The notes under the pieces are model-generated. The model was given only the letters and a program-made list of their open reading frames with translations, was not told where the DNA came from and ran no database searches. DNA of 64,000 bases from Kitasatospora sp. GP82 (lineage in GTDB: Bacteria; Actinomycetota; Actinomycetes; Streptomycetales; Streptomycetaceae), in assembly GCF_029892105.1 (NCBI RefSeq), contig NZ_JARZAJ010000022.1:62001-126000 (forward strand), in the 5' to 3' direction. This document shows positions 43,860-51,453 of this stretch, piece by piece. The translations under genes were made by a program, and so were the position numbers. The stretch's first letter is position 1; each line of letters opens with the position of its first letter.

Positions 43860-45586
43860 CGCCGACCCCGAGCCCCCGTGACGCGACCGCGCAGCCCGTC
43901 GCCCCCCATCTCGCCCCGCACTCGGCTCCGCTCACCACCGCCCCCGCGCACCCGGGGCCCGCACACGCCGCTGGCGGGGTGCTGACGTCCGGTCAGCACC
44001 ACGACCTGGCCATCGTCCTGTTCGCGGTCGTCGTCCTGGTCACCCTCGGCATCACGCTCTGGGCCGGCCGACGCGGCCAGGCCGCCGAGGACTTCTACGC
44101 GGGCGGGCGCGACTTCAGTCCGTTGCAGAACGGTTTCGCTCTCTCCGGGGACTACCTCTCCGCCGCCTCCTTCCTCGGCGTCACCGGGCTGATCGCGCTC
44201 TACGGCTACGACGGTGTGCTCTACAGCATCGGCTTCCTGGTCGCGTGGCTGGTGGTGCTGATGCTGGTCGCCGAACTCGTCCGCAATGCCGGCCGGTACA
44301 CCCTTGCCGATGTGCTGGCCCTGCGGATGCGTCAGCGTCCGGTCCGGGCCGCCGCAGGTACGGCCGGTGTGGTGGTCACTCTGCTCTACCTGATCGCGCA
44401 GATGGTCGGCGCGGGCGGCCTGGTCGCCCTGCTGATCGGCACCGACAGCGGGCTCACCAAGACGCTCACCATCATCGGGGTCGGCGCACTGATGATCGTC
44501 TATGTGACGGTCGGCGGGATGAGGGCCACCACCTGGATCCAGATCGTCAAGGCCGTGCTGCTGCTGGCCGGTGCGCTGCTGCTCACCGTGCTGGTGCTGG
44601 CCCGCTTCCACGGTGATCTCTTCGCGCTGATGCGGGCCGCCTCCCGGGGCAGTGGTGTCGGCCGGGCGTACCTGGAGCCGGGGCTCAAGTACGGTGCCAC
44701 GGCGACCAGTCGGCTGGACTTCTTCAGCCTCGGGCTCGCCCTGGTGCTCGGTACGGCGGGTCTGCCGCACATCCTGTCCCGCTTCTACACGGTGCCGACG
44801 GCCCGGGCCGCCCGCCGCTCCACCATGTGGGCGATCGGTCTGATCGGCGGCTTCTACCTGATGGCGATCGTGCTCGGCCTCGGCGCCACCGCCGTGATCG
44901 GAGCGAAGACCGTGCGGGCCGCCAATCCGGCCGGGAACACCGCCGTTCCGCTGCTCGCCCTGGACTTGGGCGGCGGGCCGGGAAGCACCGCGGGAGTGGT
45001 GCTGTTCGCGCTGATCTCGGCGGTCGCCTTTGCCACCATCCTGGCCGTGGTTGCCGGGCTCACCCTGGCCTCCTCCGCCGCCTTCGCCCATGACCTCTAC
45101 GCGAGGGCCTGGCGGCGTCCGGGCGGGCGGGAGGTGACGGAGCGCCAGGAGGTGGTGGCGGCCCGGCTTGCCGCCGTGGTGATCGGGGCGGCGGCCATCG
45201 TGCTGAGCCTGTTCGCCCAGCAGCTGAACGTGGCCTTCCTGGTCGGTCTCGCCTTCGCGGCGGCCGCCTCCGCCAATCTGCCGACCTTGCTCTACAGCCT
45301 GTTCTGGAGCCGCTTCACCACCCGCGGTGTGGTCTGGTCGGTGTACGGCGGGCTGGTCCCTGCGGTGCTGCTGGTGGTCTTCTCCCCGGTGGTGTCCGGT
45401 TCGCCCGCAGCGCTCTTCCCCGGGGTGGACTTCCACTGGTTCCCACTGGAGAACCCGGGGCTGGTCTCCATCCCGATGGGCTTCCTGGCGGGCTGGGTCG
45501 GCACCCTGACCTCCCCGGAGGTTGCCGATGCCGACCGGTACGCCGAGTTGGAGGTCCGCTCGCTGACCGGCACCGGCGCGGCCTAG
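43856..45586 (+). CDS. Solute:cation symporter, MctC/ActP type
   Basis: 576 residues with about 13 membrane segments in the sodium:solute symporter pattern: DFYAGGRDFSPLQNGFALSGDYLSAASFLG, GYDGVLYSIGFLVAW, and LPHILSRFYTVPTARAARRS. Homologues transport acetate, pyruvate and other monocarboxylates. Its ATG overlaps the DUF485 stop, as is usual for this pair. The first 45 residues are Pro/Ala-rich. Confidence 0.9.
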   Translation: MTPTPSPRDATAQPVAPHLAPHSAPLTTAPAHPGPAHAAGGVLTSGQHHDLAIVLFAVVVLVTLGITLWAGRRGQAAEDFYAGGRDFSPLQNGFALSGDYLSAASFLGVTGLIALYGYDGVLYSIGFLVAWLVVLMLVAELVRNAGRYTLADVLALRMRQRPVRAAAGTAGVVVTLLYLIAQMVGAGGLVALLIGTDSGLTKTLTIIGVGALMIVYVTVGGMRATTWIQIVKAVLLLAGALLLTVLVLARFHGDLFALMRAASRGSGVGRAYLEPGLKYGATATSRLDFFSLGLALVLGTAGLPHILSRFYTVPTARAARRSTMWAIGLIGGFYLMAIVLGLGATAVIGAKTVRAANPAGNTAVPLLALDLGGGPGSTAGVVLFALISAVAFATILAVVAGLTLASSAAFAHDLYARAWRRPGGREVTERQEVVAARLAAVVIGAAAIVLSLFAQQLNVAFLVGLAFAAAASANLPTLLYSLFWSRFTTRGVVWSVYGGLVPAVLLVVFSPVVSGSPAALFPGVDFHWFPLENPGLVSIPMGFLAGWVGTLTSPEVADADRYAELEVRSLTGTGAA

Positions 45587-45605
45587 CATCCAGAGGGCAG
45601 TGAAC

Positions 45606-45719
45606 CTCCCAGGGGCACGGGGCCCTGCTTGATCGACGCGAGCGCGAGCAACCCTGCACTTCCGTAAGCAGGATGGGCGCGCACGCAGCTGATCAGGCAG
45701 TACCCCGTGCCCCTGAGGC
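45606..45719. repeat. Nested inverted repeat, intergenic element
   Basis: CAGGGGCACGGGG (45610-45622) and CCCCGTGCCCCTG (45703-45715) are perfect complements. CCTGCTT/AAGCAGG (45624-45630/45666-45672) forms an inner arm. The right arm CCCCGTGCCCCTGAGG also occurs at 9923-9938. It may double as the terminator of the symporter gene. Confidence 0.75.
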
Positions 45720-45766
45720 GGTGCACGGTTGCCGTCGGCGGAATGCCGAGCCGCGTCAGTGCGTGG

Positions 45767-46189
45767 TCAGTTCGTACAGATGGTGGTCAGCTCTTCGGCG
45801 TCCATGGCCGGGCCGCCGGTCGCACAGACCAGCGTGCGGTAGTCGGTCACCACCTGCGGGGTGGACAGCTGGATCGAGCCGTTGCGGATCATGGTGGAGG
45901 AGGCCACGGTCTGCCAGGGACTTCCCCAGGCTCGCTGGATCTTCACCTCCACCCGCAGCATGGTCAGTTGGTCCCCGGCGGCGTCGATCCTGGCTGTGCC
46001 GACCATGCCGTTGCCAGTGCTGTTCGCCTGCTGCCAGGCGCACGGCTGGTTGAGTGCGACCGCGCAGAACGGCTTGACGACCTTGGGGGTGGAGTCCGTG
46101 GAGTCCGTCGGGGCTGCCAGGGCGGGGCCCGCCGCAGCTGCCAGGACTGCCGCAGTGGCTACCACCAGACCTGCGATACGCGAGATCAT
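45767..46189 (-). CDS. Small secreted protein of unknown function
   Basis: 140 residues. Clear signal peptide MISRIAGLVVATAAVLAAAAGPALA, cleaved about residue 25. The mature 115 residues have four cysteines (CAV, PCAW, VCAT, TICTN) and an immunoglobulin-like strand pattern (VEVKIQRAWGSPWQTVASST). The ATG at 46189 has AGGAGA upstream. I do not recognise a family. Confidence 0.8.
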   Translation of the reverse strand: MISRIAGLVVATAAVLAAAAGPALAAPTDSTDSTPKVVKPFCAVALNQPCAWQQANSTGNGMVGTARIDAAGDQLTMLRVEVKIQRAWGSPWQTVASSTMIRNGSIQLSTPQVVTDYRTLVCATGGPAMDAEELTTICTN

Positions 46190-46330
46190 GGCACTGTTCT
46201 CCTTTGAATCAGAGCCGGATGTGCTTGCTCTGCCGACTATTTCATCCATGTAACGCAGCAGTCACTATGGGTTACGTCACGTTTGGTGACTGCTCGGAGT
46301 GAGAAGAGTTACCAGTTTCGAGGATTTATG

Positions 46331-47020
46331 TCATGCTCGCGTCGGTGGCAGATAGCGGTGCTCGGGCCGACCGGTGTCGCCGTAGCGCAGGCTCAGACGC
46401 AGGCGGCTGTCGCGCTCCAGCTGCTTGAGATAGCGCTGGGCGGTGGAGCGGCTGAGGCCGGATCGGTCGGCGACCTCCTGGGCGGAGAGCGGACGTCCGG
46501 CCTGTCTCAGCACGGCGAGCACCAGGTCGGTGGTCGGCGCCGAGTGACCCTTGGGCAGGGTGGCGGTGGGGGGAGCGGCGCTGCGCATGGTGGCGAACAT
46601 CCGGTCCACCTCGTCCTGGCAGGTCTCGCGCGCGGCCGGGCCGGCCAGGGCGTGCCGCAGCTCGGCGTAGGCGACCAGCTTTTCGCGCAGCCCGCCGAAG
46701 GTGAACGGCTTGACCAGGTACTGGAGCGCGCCGTGCTGCATCGCGGCGTGCACGGTGGAGACGTCCCTGGCGGCGGTCACCATCATCACGTCGCAGCCGA
46801 TCCCGCCGGCGCGCATCCGGCGGACCAGGGCCAGGCCGTCCTCGCCCGGCAGATGGTGGTCCAGCAGCACCAGGTCGACCGGGCGGCGCTCCAGCGCGGC
46901 CAGCGCCTCGGCGGCGCTGTGCGCCCGGCCGGTCACCCGGAATCCGGGAAACTTCGCCACATAGGCGGCGTGGACCTCGGCGACCCGGAAGTCGTCGTCC
47001 ACCACGAGTACGTCGATCAC
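46331..47020 (-). CDS. CitB/DcuR-type response regulator
   Basis: 229 residues. Receiver domain with D54 in LVLLDHHLPGEDGLALV and K in LVKPFTFGG, then a C-terminal HTH (RPLSAQEVADRSGLSRSTAQRYLKQLER) of the CitB/DcuR kind, which responds to carboxylates in known members. GTG 47020 has GGAGG just upstream and overlaps the kinase stop (GTGA). Its kinase is damaged, so activation by that route is doubtful. Confidence 0.88.
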   Translation of the reverse strand: MIDVLVVDDDFRVAEVHAAYVAKFPGFRVTGRAHSAAEALAALERRPVDLVLLDHHLPGEDGLALVRRMRAGGIGCDVMMVTAARDVSTVHAAMQHGALQYLVKPFTFGGLREKLVAYAELRHALAGPAARETCQDEVDRMFATMRSAAPPTATLPKGHSAPTTDLVLAVLRQAGRPLSAQEVADRSGLSRSTAQRYLKQLERDSRLRLSLRYGDTGRPEHRYLPPTRA

Positions 47021-48150
47021 GGTGCCTCCACGAGCGGAGCGGCTGGTACGGGGGTCGTGAGCGGGCACGCCGCGGCTGGGGCGGTCAGGTGCAGGGCCTC
47101 CGGCAGCCGCACGGTGAACCGGGCGCCACCGAGCGGTCCCCGGTCGGCCACGACCAGTCCGCCGCCACGCTCGACCAGGCGGCGGACCATGGCGAGCCCG
47201 AGGCCGCGCGGACGGTGTGCGGGTGCGTCCTTGCTGGTCCAGCCCTTCGAAGATCTGCTCGCGCAGCTCGGCGGGGATACCGGGCCCGCTGTCGGCAACC
47301 TCGATCAGCAGGGCGGTGCCGCTCGCCCGCAGGGTGATCTCGACCGTGCCGCCGGTGAGCGCGTCCAGGGCGTTGTCGACCAGGTTGCCCAGCACCGTGA
47401 CCAGGGCGCGCGGGTCGACGGCGGCGTCCGGCAGATGGCTGCCCGGGGAGACGGCCAGGCGGACGCCGCGCTCGGCGGCGACCGCCGCTTTGCCCGCGAG
47501 CAGTGCGGCGACGTGCGGGTCCTGCACCTGTTCGGCGATCCGGGCCGCGACGGCGGCGTGCGATTGGGACTGCTCGGAGATGAACCGGGCCGCCTGCTCG
47601 TGGCGGCCCAGTTCCAGCAGGCCGAGCAGGGTGTGCAGGCGGTTGGCGTGCTCGTGGTCCTGGGCGCGCAGTGCCTCGGTGAGGCTGCGGGTGGTGTCCA
47701 GCTCGCGGACCAGGAACTCCAGTTCGGTGCGGTCCCGCAGGGTGACCACGGCGCCGCCGTCGGCGGTGGCCATCCGGTTGACCACCAGGACGCGGTCGTC
47801 CCGGACGGCCGGGAGGTCGGCGCCTTCGGTCCGTCCGGTGAGTACGTCGGCGAGGCGCCCCGGCCGCAGTACCTCGTCGATCGGCCGGCCTGTGCAGTCC
47901 TCGGGCAGCGCCAGCAGCCGGATGGCCTCGTCGTTGGCGAGGCGGATCCGGCCATGCAGGTCCAGGGCGACCATGCCCTCGCGGATGCCGTGCAGCATCG
48001 CCTCGCGCTCGACCAGCAGCGCCGAGATGTCGGCGACGGCGATGTTGTGCGTGCGCCGCTTGAGGCGCCGCGCCAGGACCAGGGTGGCCAGTGTGCCCGC
48101 CGCCATGCCGCCTGAGACCACCGCCGACGCCCCTGTCAGCACCCGCACCG
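47017..48150 (-). pseudogene. CitA/DcuS-type sensor kinase, truncated and frameshifted
   Basis: Reading leftward, the remaining gene starts in a membrane helix (VLTGASAVVSGGMAAGTLAT), then LLVEREAMLHGIREGMVALD (PAS domain), the SpoOB-like HEHANRLHTLLGLLELG with the phosphoacceptor His, and NLVDNALDAL of the ATPase. At about 47248 the frame breaks after REQIFEG. The correct continuation WTSKDAPAHRPRGLGLAMVRRL is one base over, consistent with loss of two bases. That second frame runs to a stop overlapping the regulator's GTG. The first membrane helix and extracellular sensor domain are missing: the DNA beyond about 48150 belongs to the divergent permease. Confidence 0.8.
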
Positions 48151-48947
48151 CGGTGCGCGAACGCGCCGCCCGTAACCGGAAGTTGACCGTGTACGCGGTG
48201 CGTGCCGGGGTACTGGCCGCCTTCCTCGGACTGTGGGAGCTGGGTGCCCGTACCGAGGTCGTCGACCCGTTCAACTTCTCCCAGCCGTCCAGGATCTGGG
48301 ACCAGATCTGGCAGTGGGTCACCCACGGCACCGCGCAGGGTTCGCTCGGCGAGCAGATCGGCTACACCCTGTACGAGGCGCTCGGCGGCTGGGTCATCGG
48401 TGTCACCGGTGGTGTGCTGCTCGGGATCGCACTCGGCCGGATCCGCTTCCTGGCCGAGGTGTTCGGCCCGTACATCAAGGTGCTGAACGCGATCCCGAGG
48501 ATCGTGCTCGCCCCGATCTTCCTGATCTGGTTCGGCCTCGGTCCGGCCTCCAAGGTCGCCTCGGCGGTGGTGCTGGTCCCGGTCTTCTTCAACGCCTTCC
48601 AGGGCGCCAGGGGGGTCGACCGCAATCTGGTCGCCAACGCCCGCATCCTGGGCGCCGACAACCGAAAGGTCACCCTCCAGGTGGTCATTCCCGCGGCCAC
48701 CACCTGGATCTTCACCAGCCTGCACTTCGGCTTCGCCCTGATCGGTGCCATCGTCGGCGAGTACATCGGCGCCACCAAGGGGCTCGGCCTGTTGGTCGCG
48801 GCCGCACAGGGCACCTTCAACGCGGCTGGTGTGTATGCCGCGATGACCATCTTCGCCGTGGTCGCCCTGCTCACCGAGGGCCTGCTCACCTTCGCCGAGA
48901 AGCGACTGTTCCGTTGGAAGCCCGCCGACTCCGGCGACGGCCGCTGA
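48105..48947 (+). CDS. NitT/TauT-type ABC permease, 5' end probably replaced
   Basis: 280 residues from ATG 48105, or 264 from GTG 48153. The family-like part begins at RKLTVYAVRAGVLAAFLGLW, with about six membrane helices and the EAA loop NARILGADNRKVTLQVVIPA. Sequence before about 48160 is antisense to the kinase and has no ribosome site or promoter-like sequence, suggesting that the native start and upstream genes were deleted. No ATPase gene is present on either side, though such importers need one. Confidence 0.75.
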   Translation: MPPETTADAPVSTRTAVRERAARNRKLTVYAVRAGVLAAFLGLWELGARTEVVDPFNFSQPSRIWDQIWQWVTHGTAQGSLGEQIGYTLYEALGGWVIGVTGGVLLGIALGRIRFLAEVFGPYIKVLNAIPRIVLAPIFLIWFGLGPASKVASAVVLVPVFFNAFQGARGVDRNLVANARILGADNRKVTLQVVIPAATTWIFTSLHFGFALIGAIVGEYIGATKGLGLLVAAAQGTFNAAGVYAAMTIFAVVALLTEGLLTFAEKRLFRWKPADSGDGR

Positions 48948-48955
48948 ATCCCGTC

Positions 48956-49017
48956 GCGCTCAACCCCCTTGCGCTCAACCCCCTTGCGCTCAACCCCCTT
49001 GCGCTGAACCCCTCCTT
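48956..49017 (+). repeat. 15-bp tandem repeat GCGCTCAACCCCCTT x3 plus variants
   Basis: Three exact copies (48956-49000) and two degenerate ones follow in the 104-base gap between permease and binding protein. No terminator is seen here, so the two genes are probably cotranscribed through the repeat. Confidence 0.9.
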
Positions 49018-49051
49018 CGCGCTGAACCGCTCTGCCGAGAAAGGCCATTCG

Positions 49052-50110
49052 ATGCGCAGAACCGCCGCCGCAGCCGCCGTTGCTGCCGCGCTGCTCCTGC
49101 CCCTGACCGCCTGTGCCAATGACGCGGCCACCGGTACGCACACCGGCGCCGCACCCGCCGCCGGGGCCGTCGACGGCCCCAAGGTGAAGATCATGGTCGG
49201 CGGCCTGGACAAGGTCGTCTATCTGCCCGCGATGCTCACCCAGCGGCTCGGCTTCTTCGCCGAGGCCGGGGTCAACGTCGAGCTGATGGGCGAGCCCGCC
49301 GGGGTCAACGCCATCACCGCGCTGCTCGCCGGAGACGTCCAGGGCGCCGTCGGCTTCTACGACCACACCATCGACCTACAGGCCAAGGGCAAGATCGTCG
49401 AATCCGTCGTGCAGTTCTCGCAGGCTCCGGGCGAGGTCGAGGTGGTCTCCGCCAAGCAGGCCGGCACGATCAGGAGCGGCGCCGACTTCAAGGGCCGGAA
49501 GCTGGGCGTTACCGGCCTCGGCTCCTCCACCGACTTCCTCACCAAGTACCTCGCGGTCAAGAACGGTGTCGCGGTGAGCGAGTTCAGCCCGATCGCGGTC
49601 GGCGCGGGCCAGACCTTCATCGCCGCCATGCAGCAGGGCAGCATCGACGCCGGGATGACCACCGACCCGACGGTGGCCAACATCCTGGACAAGAAGATCG
49701 GCACGGTGCTCTACGACCTGCGCACCCCCGAGGGTTCGCGCGCCGCCCTCGGCGGGCCCTACCCCTCCTCGTCGCTCTATATGAACACCGACTGGGTGAA
49801 CAAGAACAAGGACACCATCCAGAAGCTGGCCAACGCTTTCGTCAGGACCCTCAAGTGGATGTCCATCCACACCCCGGCCGAGATCGCCGCCAAGATGCCG
49901 GCCGACTACGCGCAGGGCGGCGCCGAACAGTACGCCGAGGCGATCAAGGCCACCCTGCCGATGTTCACCACCAACGGCGTGATGCCGCCCGACGGCCTCA
50001 GGACCGTCCTCGCGGTGCTCGGCGCCTTCCATCCGGACGTCAGGGGCAAGGAAGCGTCCATAGATCTCGGCAGGACCTACACCAGCGAGTTCGTCTCCAA
50101 GGCGGGCTGA
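49052..50110 (+). CDS. NMT1/SsuA-type substrate-binding lipoprotein
   Basis: 352 residues. Signal sequence and lipobox LTAC at about 20-23. The mature protein has the NMT1/THI5-like pattern: PKVKIMVGGLDKVVYLPAML, LGFFAEAGVNVEL, GDVQGAVGFYDHTI, KLGVTGLGSSTDFLTKYL and AMQQGSIDAGMTTDP. Such proteins bind nitrate, alkanesulfonates, or thiamine precursors. ATG 49052 follows GAAAGG. Ligand unknown; the importer lacks an encoded ATPase locally. Confidence 0.87.
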   Translation: MRRTAAAAAVAAALLLPLTACANDAATGTHTGAAPAAGAVDGPKVKIMVGGLDKVVYLPAMLTQRLGFFAEAGVNVELMGEPAGVNAITALLAGDVQGAVGFYDHTIDLQAKGKIVESVVQFSQAPGEVEVVSAKQAGTIRSGADFKGRKLGVTGLGSSTDFLTKYLAVKNGVAVSEFSPIAVGAGQTFIAAMQQGSIDAGMTTDPTVANILDKKIGTVLYDLRTPEGSRAALGGPYPSSSLYMNTDWVNKNKDTIQKLANAFVRTLKWMSIHTPAEIAAKMPADYAQGGAEQYAEAIKATLPMFTTNGVMPPDGLRTVLAVLGAFHPDVRGKEASIDLGRTYTSEFVSKAG

Positions 50111-50114
50111 GCCG

Positions 50115-50184
50115 ACGGGACCGTGACGGCAGCTCCAGGACGTGACGGCAGCTCCAGGAATCGAGATGCCGTCACAGTTCCCGT
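50115..50184. terminator. Terminator hairpin with a duplicated left arm
   Basis: ACGGGACCGTGACGGCA (50115-50131) can pair with TGCCGTCACAGTTCCCGT (50167-50184, one extra base). CGTGACGGCAGCTCCAGGA is present twice in tandem (50122-50140, 50141-50159), so either copy can form the inner stem. The right arm overlaps the end of the convergent Suc_Fer gene. Confidence 0.65.
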
Positions 50185-51056
50185 ATCGAGAGCACATCCA
50201 TCCGGGACGGTGTGCCGGGGGCCTTGCCGCAGCTCTCCGGTCGCGCCGGTTCGCTCGCCCGCTCCGCGACCTCGACCAGCCAGCGGCGACCGTCCGAGTG
50301 CCGGACCTCGACCGGGCCGGTGGTGTGGCCGACCGTCAGACCGTCCGCCGAGGTCTCGCCGGTCAGCAGTCGCACCGCCTGTTCCGCCGCCTGGCCCGGG
50401 CGACCCCAGTAGGAGCGGCCCCGTGACCACTCGGGCACCATGTGCCCGGCCGCGGTGGCGGCCAGTACCTCCTTGGCCGCCGTCCCGGTCAGCCGCCCGT
50501 AGGCGTAGCCGTACGGCAGTACCAGCATTGTCGGGGAGAAGCGGTGTCCGCCGAGGTGGGTGACCTCCCAGACCTCGCCGCCGGCTGCCGCCAGCTCGGC
50601 CGCGAGCGGCCGGCCCAGCAGGGCGCAGCAGCGGTCGCGGCGGCCGTTGGTGCACACCAGCGCGATCGGGCCGTCCGGGTGGTCCGTACCGAAGCCGCCG
50701 TGTTCGCCGCCGCCCAGCGCTGCGAAGTCCAGCCCCAGCAGCTCCGCCGCGTCCGCCACCGCGGCCCGGCGCACCCAGGAGCGGCCCGGCGCCGTGTGCG
50801 CCACGATCACCTCGTGCCCCGCCGCGGGCAGGCGGTCCGCGTGCCGCCCGGGACGACGGATCAGCGCGATCCGAACCCCCGTACCGGCGCAGGCCGCATC
50901 CAGGGTCCGGCCCAGCTCGGCATCCAGGTGGCTCTCGGTGAGCGCCTTGGCACCCCACGGCCCGGCCTGCTCGATCAGCAGCCAGGTCGTGGCCGTCGCC
51001 GCCGTGGCGGCCAGCGGCTCGGTCAGTTCGCGCGACAGTGTCGTACAGGTGCTCAC
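50172..51056 (-). CDS. Sucrase/ferredoxin-like (Suc_Fer) protein
   Basis: 294 residues. Features of the Suc_Fer/Apd1-like thioredoxin-fold family: CTNGRRDRCCALLGRPLA (Cys cluster) and THLGGHRFSPTMLVLPYGYAYGRL (His ligands), matching proteins proposed to carry a [2Fe-2S] cluster with Cys/His ligands. GTG start at 51056. No redox partner is encoded next to it. Function in bacteria is not established. Confidence 0.88.
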   Translation of the reverse strand: MSTCTTLSRELTEPLAATAATATTWLLIEQAGPWGAKALTESHLDAELGRTLDAACAGTGVRIALIRRPGRHADRLPAAGHEVIVAHTAPGRSWVRRAAVADAAELLGLDFAALGGGEHGGFGTDHPDGPIALVCTNGRRDRCCALLGRPLAAELAAAGGEVWEVTHLGGHRFSPTMLVLPYGYAYGRLTGTAAKEVLAATAAGHMVPEWSRGRSYWGRPGQAAEQAVRLLTGETSADGLTVGHTTGPVEVRHSDGRRWLVEVAERASEPARPESCGKAPGTPSRMDVLSIREL

Positions 51057-51453
51057 GCCGGCAACCCTACCTGCGGGTGATCACGCGGTGGTCGCAAATC
51101 CTTGCGAGGCGACGAGCCGCCCGGCCGAGAGCACGATCGGGACCCGGGCTGCCGTCCGCTGCCGTGCAGCAGACGGCAACCGGGCAGCGCCCAAGGGGCG
51201 CGAGGAACTGTGCGACCAGCCGCGTACGGCCTTAGACCGACCGGCAACAGGGCCCGTGGCGTCACGTGCCGATAGCTCTCGCCTGGACGCACATCCCTCG
51301 TCGCGCGCAGCGCCGCTGCGCTCTCCTCACGATGCACGCCCAGACTCGGCTCTCGACCCTCCCCCAGCCTTCGGCCGGGGGACCCCCTTCTTGATCCACG
51401 CTCCCTGTTGCCGGTCGGTCCCAGTCAGAGCCCCGCGCCCACGGAGCGGTCGG
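51057..51453. other. Intergenic region with Streptomyces dispersed-repeat fragments
   Basis: 397 bases, no gene seen. AGGGGCGCGAGGAACTGTGCGACCAGCC (start at about 51195) closely resembles a short intergenic motif I recall in many copies in Streptomyces genomes. CCTCCCCCAGCCTTCGGCCGGGGGA (51359-51382) contains CCCCCAGCCTTCGGCCGGGGG, a hairpin of the same kind. Likely non-coding repeat debris between genes facing the same way. Confidence 0.55.

Noticed and set aside
48233..49051. Frame continuous with the binding-protein gene extending through the permease
   Set aside because: The signal peptide and ribosome site place the start at 49052; the upstream part is an alternative frame of the permease.
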